Origin: JBOGHU01 sp050742255
GTDB lineage: Bacteria; Actinomycetota; Acidimicrobiia; Acidimicrobiales; CADCSY01
Assembly: GCA_050742255.1 (NCBI GenBank)
Contig: JBOGHU010000026.1
Location: forward strand, 1 to 18,053
DNA: 18,053 nt
Reading direction: 5' to 3'
This document shows positions 7,021 through 14,049 of this stretch, piece by piece. Each line of letters begins with the position of its first letter. Position 1 is the stretch's first letter. The notes below the pieces were generated by a model. The model was not told the DNA's origin, did no database searches, and worked only from the letters and a program-made list of their open reading frames with translations. The translations under genes and the position numbers were made by a program.

Positions 7021-7062
7021 GACCCGGCGGTCGTCCGGCCGCCCCTGCCGCCGGGCCGGGCC

Positions 7063-7890
7063 GTGGCCCTGCCGGGACGGGGCACCGTCTTCGTCCGGGA
7101 GCGGACGGGGCCGTCCGGGGCGCCGGCGCTGCTGCTCCTCCACGGCTGGACGGCGAGCGCCGACCTCAACTGGTTCGCCGCCTACGAGCCCCTGGGCCGG
7201 GGCTTCTCGGTGGTGGCCGCCGACCACCGGGGCCACGGGCGGGGGCTGCCCCTACGCCGGCGCTTCCGCCTCGACCAGTGCGCCGACGACGCTGCCGCCC
7301 TGGTGGCCTCCCTCGGCCTGGGCTCGGTGGTCGTGGTGGGCTACTCCCTGGGCGGCGCCGTGGCCCAGGTCCTGTGGCGCCGCCATCGGGGCCTGGTCGA
7401 CGGCCTGGTCCTGTGCGCCACCGCCCACCGCTTCATCGACCGGCCCCGGGAGCGCCTCGGCTTCGCCGCCCTGGGCGGGCTGGCCCTGGTGTCCCGGGCC
7501 GTGGGCTCCCCGCTGCGCCGCCACCTCGCCCACCGTCTCCTCGGCACCCGGGCCAACGGCTGTCGCCCCCTCGACGGGTGGGCCCTCGACCAGATGAGCC
7601 GCCACGACTGGACCGCGGTCCTGAGCGCGGGCGCCGCCATCGGCCGCTTCGACTCCCGGTCCTGGGTGGGCGAGATCGACGTGCCCACGGCGGTGGTGGC
7701 CACCACCGGCGACCGCACCGTGGCCGCCCACCGCCAGCTCGCCCTGGCCGGCGCCATCCCCGGCGCCACCCTGCACCTCGTCGACGGCGACCACACCGTC
7801 TGCGCCCGGGCTCCCGACCGCTTCGTGCCGGTGCTGGTCGAGGCGTGCCGGTCGGTGGTGGGCCGGGTGACGGCCGCCGGGCCGGGCTGA
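7063..7890 (+). CDS. alpha/beta-hydrolase fold protein
   Basis: A 275-aa serine hydrolase-like protein of unknown substrate. Seen: LLLLHGW at residues 23-29 (oxyanion region), the nucleophile elbow GYSLGG with Ser95, acid candidate Asp217 in TTGDRTVAAHRQ, and His244 in DGDHTVC, completing a Ser-Asp-His triad in the usual order. No signal peptide or membrane segment is evident. The start is GTG, the only in-frame start codon I can find. However, the open frame continues upstream through LPPGRAVALPGRG, which resembles the N-terminus of relatives, so translation could begin earlier at a non-standard codon. It lies 100 bp downstream of greA on the same strand and converges on the sirohaem synthase gene with a 13-nt gap and no terminator hairpin. 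The family includes haloperoxidase-like, lipase and esterase branches, and I cannot choose between them. Confidence 0.85.
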   Translation: MALPGRGTVFVRERTGPSGAPALLLLHGWTASADLNWFAAYEPLGRGFSVVAADHRGHGRGLPLRRRFRLDQCADDAAALVASLGLGSVVVVGYSLGGAVAQVLWRRHRGLVDGLVLCATAHRFIDRPRERLGFAALGGLALVSRAVGSPLRRHLAHRLLGTRANGCRPLDGWALDQMSRHDWTAVLSAGAAIGRFDSRSWVGEIDVPTAVVATTGDRTVAAHRQLALAGAIPGATLHLVDGDHTVCARAPDRFVPVLVEACRSVVGRVTAAGPG

Positions 7891-7903
7891 GGCCGCCCGC
7901 CGG

Positions 7904-9367
7904 TCAGGGGACGGTGGCGAGGAGCGCCCCGCTGCCGGCGTCGGCGCCGGCGAGCCGGGCTCTGGTCGCCACCACGTCGCCCACCACCAGCACCACGGGA
8001 GCGGGCAGCGCCGTACCCCGGGTGGCCAGGGTGCCCAGGTCGGTGACCTCCACCTGCTGGTGGGCGGTGGTGCCCGAAGCCACCACCGCCGCCCCCTGGC
8101 CGGGGGGACGGCCGGCCTCGACCAGCCGGCGGGCCACCGTGGCGGCCGTAGCCGCCCCCATCAGCACCACCACCGTGTCGACGCCGGCGGCCAGGCTCTC
8201 CCAGGGGTAGTCCTCGCCTCCGGCCCGGTGGCCGCTGATCACCGCGAACGACGACGCCACCCCCCGGCGGGTGAGGGGGATGCCGGCCACCTCGGGGACC
8301 GCCGTGGCGGCAGAGACGCCAGGGACCACCTCCACCGGTATCCCCGCGCCCAGCACCGCCGCCACCTCCTCGGCGCCGCGACCGAACACGTAGGGGTCGC
8401 CCCCCTTGAGCCGGACCACGTGGGCGCCGGCCCGGGCGTGGGCCACCGCCAGCTCCTCGATGCGGGCCTGGTCGGTGCCCGAGCCCGGGCCCTTGCCCAC
8501 CGGTACCCGCACCGCCGCCGGCGGGGCGGACGCCACCACCTCCGGTGCCACCAGGCGGTCGTAGAGGACCACGTCGGCCCGGCTCAGCACCGCCGCGCCT
8601 CGCACGGTGATGAGGCCGGGGTCGCCGGGCCCCGCCCCCACCAGGCTCACCCGCCCGCTGCGCAGGGGCGTGGGCGAGTGGGCGAAGCCGGCCACGAGGC
8701 GGCGGGCCAGCTCCTCTATCGCAGCCGTCCCGCCACCCGTCGCCAGCGCCTCCCAGCCGGGCTCGAAGAACCGCTGGCGCCAGGCGTAGTAGTCGTAGCG
8801 GTACTCGCCCCGGCGCCGGAGCTGGCGGCGGGCCTGGGCCGCCCTCGCCACCAGCTCGCCCGTCCCGGGAGGGAGGTGGCGGTCCAGCTCCTCGCGCAGG
8901 AAACGGGCCGCGGCCGGGCTGTGGCCGTCGGTGGTCACGGCCACGGTGGCGGGGCCCCGACGCACCACGGCGGGGACGGTCACGTCGCAGCGGGCCGGGT
9001 CGTCGACGCAGTTGACCAGCGCCCCCGCCCGGTGGGCACGACGCCACACCCAGTCGTTCACCGACCGGTCCCCGGTGGCCGCCACCACCAGGGCGGCTCC
9101 CCGCAGGTCGGACCGTCGCACCCTGCGCCGTACCCAGCGCAGCGCTCCCCCGGCCTCCAGCCACGCCAGCTGATCGGTGAGCCGGGGGCTGACCACGACC
9201 AGCTCCGCCCCGGAGTCGAGCAGGCCGGCCACCTTCCCCTCCGCCACCGGCCCACCGCCGACGACGACCACCCGCTTCCCCGCCAGGCGCCAGCACACCA
9301 GGTAGCCTCGGTGCCCGCTCACCGCCCCCCCGCCCGCGCCCTCACCGGCGACCGTCGTCGCGCCCAC
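7904..9367 (-). CDS. cysG: sirohaem synthase, fused precorrin-2 dehydrogenase/ferrochelatase and uroporphyrinogen-III C-methyltransferase
   Basis: A 487-aa two-module enzyme making sirohaem from uroporphyrinogen III. The N-terminal module is SirC/Met8-like, with dinucleotide-binding VVVVGGGPVAEGK at 33-45, NCVDDP near 110 (the position of the catalytic Asp of CysG) and TTDGHSPAAARFLREEL near 135-150. The C-terminal module (from about 240) is SUMT, with VSLVGAGPGDPGLIT at 240-254, LKGGDPYVFGRG near 320 (SAM and precorrin binding) and VPGVSAATAVPE beyond it. The order is that of E. coli CysG. The start is ambiguous. I prefer GTG 9367, which lies 7 nt after a TAGGAT box with a -35 TTGCGG 17 bp upstream (leaderless). 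ATG 9376 and GTG 9322 are alternatives that differ only in a low-complexity N-terminus. It diverges from cysH-cysI and supplies the sirohaem needed by CysI and the second reductase at 14771. Confidence 0.92.
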   Translation of the reverse strand: MGATTVAGEGAGGGAVSGHRGYLVCWRLAGKRVVVVGGGPVAEGKVAGLLDSGAELVVVSPRLTDQLAWLEAGGALRWVRRRVRRSDLRGAALVVAATGDRSVNDWVWRRAHRAGALVNCVDDPARCDVTVPAVVRRGPATVAVTTDGHSPAAARFLREELDRHLPPGTGELVARAAQARRQLRRRGEYRYDYYAWRQRFFEPGWEALATGGGTAAIEELARRLVAGFAHSPTPLRSGRVSLVGAGPGDPGLITVRGAAVLSRADVVLYDRLVAPEVVASAPPAAVRVPVGKGPGSGTDQARIEELAVAHARAGAHVVRLKGGDPYVFGRGAEEVAAVLGAGIPVEVVPGVSAATAVPEVAGIPLTRRGVASSFAVISGHRAGGEDYPWESLAAGVDTVVVLMGAATAATVARRLVEAGRPPGQGAAVVASGTTAHQQVEVTDLGTLATRGTALPAPVVLVVGDVVATRARLAGADAGSGALLATVP

Positions 9368-9374
9368 GGGAAGC

Positions 9375-9403
9375 ATCCTACGGGTCGGGGAAAAAACCCG
9401 CAA
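9375..9403 (-). promoter_or_regulatory. cysG: promoter of the sirohaem synthase gene
   Basis: Minus strand TTGCGG (9403-9398), 17-bp spacer, TAGGAT (9380-9375), then 7 nt to GTG 9367. The spacer contains CGGGT...ACCCG as an inverted repeat, a possible operator. The -35 is three base pairs from the -35 of the divergent cysH promoter. Confidence 0.55.
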
Positions 9404-9406
9404 AAG

Positions 9407-9436
9407 TTGATCAGAAAACTCATGATTCGCTACGCT
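9407..9436 (+). promoter_or_regulatory. cysH: promoter of cysH-cysI
   Basis: TTGATC (9407-9412), 18-bp spacer, TACGCT (9431-9436), predicted start near 9443, leaving a short leader with GAGGAG (9453-9458) as ribosome site 10 nt before the cysH ATG. Two 6-bp palindromes, TGATCA (9408-9413) and TCATGA (9420-9425), lie 6 bp apart in this locally AT-rich stretch and may be a regulator site. Confidence 0.55.
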
Positions 9437-9468
9437 CGGAGGCTGACCGCACGAGGAGCCAGCCTGCG

Positions 9469-10185
9469 ATGCCCGTCCCCGCCACCGCCGTCACCGTCAG
9501 CCGCCGGGCCGCCCCTCGCCCCGGGCCGGTGCCCGACCGCCGGGAGCTGGCAGCCGCCGCCCGCAGCCTGGAGGGGGCGCCGGCGGCCGAGGTGGTGAGC
9601 TGGGCGTGGCAGCGGTTCGGGTCGGGGCTGGTGCTGGCGGCGTCCTTCCAGGACTGCGTGCTCATCGACGTGGTGGCCTCGGCCGCCCCCGAGGTCGAGG
9701 TGGTCTTCCTCGACACCCAGTACCACTTCCCCGAGACGCTCGCCTACCTCGACGAGGTGCGCGACCGCTACGACCTGTCCCTCTCGGTGGTGAGGCCCGA
9801 GGTGGAGCCGGACGACCGCTGGCGCACCGATCCCGAGGGCTGCTGCCGCGTGCGCAAGTCCGAGCCCCTCAGCCGGGCGCTGGCGGCCCGCACGGCGTGG
9901 ATGAGCGGGCTGCGCCGGGTGGAGACGCCCGCCCGGTCGAACGCACCGGTCGTCGGCTACGACTCGGCCCGCGGGGTGGTCAAGGTCAACCCGATCGCCG
10001 CCTGGACCGACGACGACGTGGCCGACTACGCCCGCCGTCACCGCCTCCCCGTGCACCCCCTCGCCGGCCAGGGCTACGTCTCCATCGGCTGCTGGCCCTG
10101 CACCCGTGCGGTGGCCGACGGGGAGGACCCCCGGGCCGGGCGGTGGGCGGGCACGGACCGGACCGAGTGCGGCCTACACCTCTAG
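9469..10185 (+). CDS. cysH: assimilatory adenylyl-sulfate (APS) reductase, CysH family
   Basis: A 238-aa thioredoxin-dependent reductase converting activated sulfate to sulfite in the cytosol. The PAPS-reductase Rossmann-like core shows LAASFQDCVLI near residue 60, FLDTQYHFPETL near 80 and the GYDSARGVVKVNPIAAW block near 163-180. Cysteine pairs Cys125-Cys126 (GCCRVRK) and Cys208-x2-Cys211 (GCWPC) are the four ligands of the [4Fe-4S] cluster that marks the APS-using branch; PAPS-specific enzymes lack it. Cys234 in the C-terminal ECGLHL is the catalytic nucleophile. It starts at the ATG after a GAGGAG site. cysI follows 17 nt downstream and the sirohaem synthase diverges upstream, so this is a sulfate-assimilation cluster. 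ATP sulfurylase genes are not in the window. Confidence 0.93.
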   Translation: MPVPATAVTVSRRAAPRPGPVPDRRELAAAARSLEGAPAAEVVSWAWQRFGSGLVLAASFQDCVLIDVVASAAPEVEVVFLDTQYHFPETLAYLDEVRDRYDLSLSVVRPEVEPDDRWRTDPEGCCRVRKSEPLSRALAARTAWMSGLRRVETPARSNAPVVGYDSARGVVKVNPIAAWTDDDVADYARRHRLPVHPLAGQGYVSIGCWPCTRAVADGEDPRAGRWAGTDRTECGLHL

Positions 10186-10202
10186 GCAAGGAGCGAGGCC
10201 CC

Positions 10203-11912
10203 ATGGCCGACACCGCACCCTCCAAGGTGGAGATCGTCAAGCGCGAGAGCCACCACCTGCGGGGCAGCATCGCCGAGGAGCTGAGCGGCGACGAGCCCTT
10301 CCCCCACGACAGCTACCAGCTCCTCAAGTTCCACGGCATCTACCAGCAGGACGACCGCGACGTGCGCGCCGAGCGGGCCCGTCGGGGACTGGGCCTCGAC
10401 TACATCTGCATGGTGCGGGTTGCCATCCCCGGGGGGACGCTGACGGGCGAGCAGTACCTGGCCCTCGACGCCCTGGCCGACACCATCGGCAACGGGACGC
10501 TCCGGGTCACCACCCGCCAGGGCCTCCAGTACCACTTCGTGCGCAAGGGCGACCTGCGGCCCCTCCTGGCCGGGCTGAACGCCCGCCTGCTGACCACGCT
10601 CGGCGCTTGCGGTGACGTGGTGCGCAACACCATGTGCTGCCCCGCGCCCCTCGCCGACCGGAGCCGGGCCGACGTGGCGTCCTGGGCGGCGGCGGTGGCC
10701 CGCCGCTTCCGGCCCCGGACCCGCGCCTACTGGCAGCTGTGGGTCGACGGTGAGCGGGCGGTGAGCGCCGAGGACGCCGACGAGGAGCCGATCTACGGGG
10801 TCACCTACCTGCCCCGGAAGTTCAAGGTGGGCTTCGCCTTCCCCGGCGACAACTGCATCGACCTCTACACCCAGGACGTGGGGATCGTCCCCGTCCTCGA
10901 AGGGGGCCGGATCACCGCCTTCACCCTGGCGGTGGGGGGTGGCATGGGCAAGAGCCACACCAACCCCGGCACCTTCCCCCGCCTGGCCGATCCCCTGGCC
11001 ACGGTGGCGCCCGAGGAGCTGCTGGAGGTGCTGGAGGCCATCGTCGGGGTCCAGCGCGACCACGGCGACCGGTCCGACCGGGAGCACGCCCGAATGAAGT
11101 ACCTGGTGCACGACTGGGGCGTGGCCCGCTTCCGGGCCGAGGTGGAGGCCAGGCTGGGCCGGGGCCTGGCCGAGCCCGAGATCGTCGGGCTGGACGCCGC
11201 CGACGACCACCTGGGCTGGCACGCCCAGGGTGACGGGCGGTGGTTCCTCGGCGTCAAGGTGGAGAACGGTCGCATCGCCGACCGGGGCGACGAACGGGTG
11301 CGCGCCGGCCTGCGCACGGTGGTGGAGAGCCTGGGCGTGGGGGTGCGCTTCACCCCCCGGGAGGACGTGCTGCTCACCGACGTGGCCGAGCCCGACCGGG
11401 ACCAGGTCGACGCCGTGCTGGTCGACCACGGCGTGGTCCCCGCCGAGCGGTGGGTGCCGGTCAAGCGGAACTCCTTCGCCTGCCCGGCCCTCCCCACCTG
11501 CGGCCTGGCCCTCACCGAGTCGGAGCGGGCCCTGCCGGGTGTGCTGAACGAGCTGGCCGGCGCGCTCGACGGCCTGGGCCTGGGCGACCTCGACGCCCAC
11601 GTGCGGATGACGGGCTGCCCCAACGGCTGCGCCCGTCCCTACACGGCCGAGATCGGCTTGGTCGGCCGGGGCAAGCGCGGCTACGACATCCACCTCGGGG
11701 GTGAGCCCGTCGGGATCCGCCTCAACGCCGTCTTCGCCGAGAACGTCCCCCGCAACGAGCTGGTGAACGTGGTCCGGCCGGTGCTGGCCCACTACCGGGA
11801 CCACCGCCACGAGGGCGAGGGGTTCGGTGACTTCTGCCACCGCCTGGGCGTGGACCGGCTGCGGGCCCAGTTCGGCAACGAGACCTGGAACCGGCGGGCC
11901 CGGGCCAGCTAG
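10203..11912 (+). CDS. cysI: assimilatory sulfite reductase haemoprotein (sirohaem, [4Fe-4S])
   Basis: A 569-aa enzyme reducing sulfite to sulfide by six electrons, close to the 570 aa of E. coli CysI. Two ferredoxin-like half domains alternate with two sirohaem/4Fe-4S domains. Cluster ligands are Cys427-x5-Cys433 and Cys472-x3-Cys476, with the same spacing as E. coli 434/440/479/483. Substrate-site residues Arg72, Arg105, Arg141, Lys206 and Lys208 (LPRKFKVGF) line up with E. coli Arg83, Arg117, Arg153, Lys215 and Lys217. The pair of lysines supports sulfite rather than nitrite as substrate. AAGGAG (10188-10193) lies 9 nt before the ATG. No CysJ-type flavoprotein is adjacent, so the electron donor (ferredoxin or a distant flavoprotein) is unknown. 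It is co-transcribed with cysH, and its stop codon overlaps the convergent gene on the other strand. Confidence 0.93.
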   Translation: MADTAPSKVEIVKRESHHLRGSIAEELSGDEPFPHDSYQLLKFHGIYQQDDRDVRAERARRGLGLDYICMVRVAIPGGTLTGEQYLALDALADTIGNGTLRVTTRQGLQYHFVRKGDLRPLLAGLNARLLTTLGACGDVVRNTMCCPAPLADRSRADVASWAAAVARRFRPRTRAYWQLWVDGERAVSAEDADEEPIYGVTYLPRKFKVGFAFPGDNCIDLYTQDVGIVPVLEGGRITAFTLAVGGGMGKSHTNPGTFPRLADPLATVAPEELLEVLEAIVGVQRDHGDRSDREHARMKYLVHDWGVARFRAEVEARLGRGLAEPEIVGLDAADDHLGWHAQGDGRWFLGVKVENGRIADRGDERVRAGLRTVVESLGVGVRFTPREDVLLTDVAEPDRDQVDAVLVDHGVVPAERWVPVKRNSFACPALPTCGLALTESERALPGVLNELAGALDGLGLGDLDAHVRMTGCPNGCARPYTAEIGLVGRGKRGYDIHLGGEPVGIRLNAVFAENVPRNELVNVVRPVLAHYRDHRHEGEGFGDFCHRLGVDRLRAQFGNETWNRRARAS

Positions 11913-12496
11913 GGCCGGGGCCCTCCCCGCCGGCGCCCGAACCGGGCCAGCAGCACCGTCTGGGCGTCGCCTCCCTCGGGCACCTCGACGGGGGGCCCGA
12001 CGACCCCCGCCTCCCGGTACTGGCCCTCCCGGGAGCTGAACCAGGCCCAGCAGGCATCCACCAGCTCGGGGTCGAGGCTGTCGTCGGCACCGATGGCGAC
12101 GGCCAGGTCCCAGCTGTGGACCAGGTGGTCGGCGTAGAGCTGCATGGCGTACTCCTCGGCCGGCGTCTCCCCGAAGGAGAGGTGCACGGTGCGAGCCATG
12201 GCCCCGGCCCGGCCCATGGCCGCCACCGCCTCGGCGACGGCCTGGTCCCAGGCCCGTACCGGGTCGTCACCCAGCAGGTCGCCCTCGAAGCGGTCGCCCA
12301 CCTCCTCGATGGTCGACCCCGCCATCAGGGGCGGGGTCCAGCGGTCCTCGGAGACGAGGTGGTTGACCAGCGCCCACACGTCCCACGCCTCGCACGGGGT
12401 GTCGAGGTGCCACTGGTCGTGCCCCACGGCGTGGACCCGGGCCCCGAAGGACTCGCACGCCCGGCGGTGGAGGTGGGCGACGTCAGGGGCGGCCAC
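11909..12496 (-). CDS. TIGR03086-like metal-binding protein (DinB / mycothiol-dependent maleylpyruvate isomerase fold)
   Basis: A 195-aa four-helix-bundle-type protein of an actinobacterial family. Seen: CEAWDVWALVNHLVSEDRW with His46, and YADHLVHSWDLA with Asp123-x3-His127. These match the metal-ligand pattern His...Glu-x3-His of mycothiol-dependent maleylpyruvate isomerase, with Asp in place of Glu. The substrate is unknown; a mycothiol-linked transferase or isomerase role is an inference from the family. I chose the GTG at 12496 because the homologous region begins right after it and a CTGACC-N17-GATGAT promoter ends 6 nt before it. An ATG at 12571 would add 25 Pro/Asp-rich residues with no family resemblance. 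The gene converges on cysI, sharing the palindromic CTAG as both stop codons, and is divergent from leuC. Confidence 0.8.
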   Translation of the reverse strand: MAAPDVAHLHRRACESFGARVHAVGHDQWHLDTPCEAWDVWALVNHLVSEDRWTPPLMAGSTIEEVGDRFEGDLLGDDPVRAWDQAVAEAVAAMGRAGAMARTVHLSFGETPAEEYAMQLYADHLVHSWDLAVAIGADDSLDPELVDACWAWFSSREGQYREAGVVGPPVEVPEGGDAQTVLLARFGRRRGGPRP

Positions 12497-12502
12497 GGCG
12501 CC

Positions 12503-12531
12503 ATCATCCCACGGCGCCGGGCCGCGGTCAG
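12503..12531 (-). promoter_or_regulatory. putative promoter of the DinB-like gene
   Basis: Minus strand CTGACC (12531-12526), 17 bp, GATGAT (12508-12503), 6 nt, then GTG 12496. Both hexamers match consensus at four of six positions, and the spacing predicts a leaderless transcript. This promoter decided the start choice. Confidence 0.45.
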
Positions 12532-12565
12532 GCACCGGCACCGACTCCACCGCCGGGTCCGCCGG

Positions 12566-12571
12566 TATCAT
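12566..12571 (+). promoter_or_regulatory. leuC: -10 box of the leuCD promoter
   Basis: TATCAT matches the TATAAT consensus at five of six positions and stands out in this GC-rich region. The predicted start is near 12577-12578, immediately before the 5' arm of a long hairpin. The -35 is weak (GACTCC or CCGACT, 17-19 bp upstream). Confidence 0.5.
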
Positions 12572-12578
12572 CGAGCAT

Positions 12579-12621
12579 CTTGGGTAGCTGGGTGCCGGAA
12601 GGCGGGACCCAGCTACCCGAG
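12579..12621 (+). promoter_or_regulatory. 15-bp hairpin at the 5' end of the leuCD mRNA
   Basis: A perfect 12-bp inverted repeat, GGGTAGCTGGGT (12582-12593) and ACCCAGCTACCC (12607-12618), extended by CTT/GAG (one G-U pair) to 15 bp. The 13-nt loop itself can fold as GCC-GGAA-GGC with a GNRA-type tetraloop. It lies between the TATCAT box and the leuC ribosome site (AGGAGG, 12631-12636) and has no U tract, so it is not a terminator. It could be a 5' stability element, part of a regulatory RNA, or a DNA operator. Confidence 0.75.
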
Positions 12622-12639
12622 GACACCTCGAGGAGGGCC

Positions 12640-14049
12640 GTGACGAGGACGCTCAGCCAGAAGGTATGGGACCGCCACGTGGTGCGGTCGGCCGAGGGCG
12701 AGCCGGACCTGCTCTACATCGACCTCCACCTGGTCCACGAGGTCACCTCGCCCCAGGCGTTCGAGGCGCTGCGCCTGGCTGGGCGGGCGGTGCGCCGGCC
12801 CGACCTCACCCTGGCCACCACCGACCACAACGTCCCCACCGCCGACCTGGACCAGCCGGTGGCCGACCCCACCTCGGCCACCCAGATGGCGGTGCTGGCC
12901 CGCAACTGCGCCGACAACGGGATCCGCCTCCACCCCATGGGCGACCCCGGCCAGGGCATCGTCCACGTCATCGGCCCCGAGCTGGGGCTCACCCAGCCGG
13001 GGATGACCATCGTGTGCGGCGACAGCCACACCTCCACCCACGGGGCCTTCGGGGCCCTGGCCTTCGGGATCGGGACCAGCGAGGTGGAGCACGTCCTGGC
13101 CACCCAGACCCTGCCCCAGGCCCGGCCGGGCGCCATGGCCATCACCGTGGAGGGGGCCCTGGGCCCCGGAGCGACGGCCAAGGACCTCATCCTCGCCGTC
13201 ATCGGCCGCGTCGGCACCGGCGGCGGGGTGGGCTCGGTCGTCGAGTACCGGGGCGCGGCCGTCCGCTCCCTCTCCATGGAGGGTCGCATGACGGTGTGCA
13301 ACATGTCGATCGAGGCCGGTGCCCGGGCCGGTATGGTGGCTCCCGACGACACCACCATCGCCTACCTCGAGGGCCGCCCCCACGCCCCCCGGGGCCGGGC
13401 CTGGGAGGAGGCCCTCGACGAGTGGCGCCAGCTGGCCACCGACGAGGGGGCGGTCTTCGACAAGGAGGTCCACCTCGACGCCGCCACCGTGGCGCCCCAC
13501 GTGTCGTGGGGCACCAACCCCTCCCAGGTGGTGCCCATCGACGGCGCCGTCCCCGATCCCGACGCCATGGTCGACCCCGGCGCCCGGGAGGCGGCCCGCC
13601 GGGCGCTCACCTACATGGACCTGCTCCCCGGCACCGCCATGCGCGACGTGGCGGTGGACACCGTCTTCCTCGGCTCCTGCACCAACAGCCGCCTCGAGGA
13701 CCTGCGGGCGGCGGCGGCGGTGGCCGCGGGCCGGCGGGTGCGGCCGGGGGTGCGGGCCCTGGTGGTCCCCGGCTCCATGCGGGTCAAGGCCGAGGCCGAG
13801 GCCGAGGGCCTGGACCAGGTCTTCACCGCCGCCGGCTTCGAGTGGCGGGCGGCGGGGTGCTCGATGTGCCTGGGCATGAACCCCGACAGGCTCCGACCGG
13901 GCGAGCGCTGCGCCTCGACCAGCAACCGCAACTTCGAGGGCCGCCAGGGCCGGGGCGGCCGCACCCACCTGGTGTCGCCGGCGGTGGCGGCGGCCACCGC
14001 GGTGGCCGGCCACCTGGCCACCCCCGCCGACGTGGGGTACGAGGGCTGA
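12640..14049 (+). CDS. leuC: 3-isopropylmalate / citramalate dehydratase large subunit
   Basis: A 469-aa large subunit of isopropylmalate isomerase, an aconitase-family [4Fe-4S] hydro-lyase acting with LeuD. Cluster ligands Cys347 (GSCTNSR), Cys407 and Cys410 (CSMCLG) fall at the same positions as in E. coli LeuC. Also seen: TTDHNVPT near residue 66, CGDSHTSTHGAFGALAFGIGTSEVEHVLATQ from about 126, and SNRNFEGRQG near the C-terminus. The chosen start is GTG 12640, preceded by GAGGAGGG. The frame is open 20 codons upstream, but only through the leader hairpin. The substrate is (2S)-2-isopropylmalate in leucine synthesis. In this genome, which encodes CimA, it most likely also isomerises citramalate to 3-methylmalate (inference). 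leuD follows, overlapping by one base. Confidence 0.95.
   Translation: MTRTLSQKVWDRHVVRSAEGEPDLLYIDLHLVHEVTSPQAFEALRLAGRAVRRPDLTLATTDHNVPTADLDQPVADPTSATQMAVLARNCADNGIRLHPMGDPGQGIVHVIGPELGLTQPGMTIVCGDSHTSTHGAFGALAFGIGTSEVEHVLATQTLPQARPGAMAITVEGALGPGATAKDLILAVIGRVGTGGGVGSVVEYRGAAVRSLSMEGRMTVCNMSIEAGARAGMVAPDDTTIAYLEGRPHAPRGRAWEEALDEWRQLATDEGAVFDKEVHLDAATVAPHVSWGTNPSQVVPIDGAVPDPDAMVDPGAREAARRALTYMDLLPGTAMRDVAVDTVFLGSCTNSRLEDLRAAAAVAAGRRVRPGVRALVVPGSMRVKAEAEAEGLDQVFTAAGFEWRAAGCSMCLGMNPDRLRPGERCASTSNRNFEGRQGRGGRTHLVSPAVAAATAVAGHLATPADVGYEG

Noticed and set aside
6363..7169. A 268-aa minus-strand frame covering greA and ending in the leader peptide
   Set aside because: Only its last 11 codons are plausible as a leader peptide. 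The rest is antisense to greA and to the 30-bp repeat.
9606..10202. The long plus-strand frame leading into cysI through cysH
   Set aside because: This stretch is cysH read in another frame. The cysI product begins at the ATG 10203 behind AAGGAG.
10182..11840. A 552-aa minus-strand open frame opposite cysI
   Set aside because: It is an antisense shadow arising from GC3 codon bias, with a Val/Gly/His-rich composition and no recognisable domain. cysI on the plus strand is unambiguous.
12613..14013. A 466-aa minus-strand open frame opposite leuC
   Set aside because: It is a Gly/His/Val-rich antisense shadow of a well-conserved leuC.
12666..14048. A plus-strand frame continuous with leuD that spans leuC, suggesting a fusion
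   Set aside because: The upstream part is low-complexity shadow sequence of leuC. leuD starts at the TGATG overlap with normal family length.
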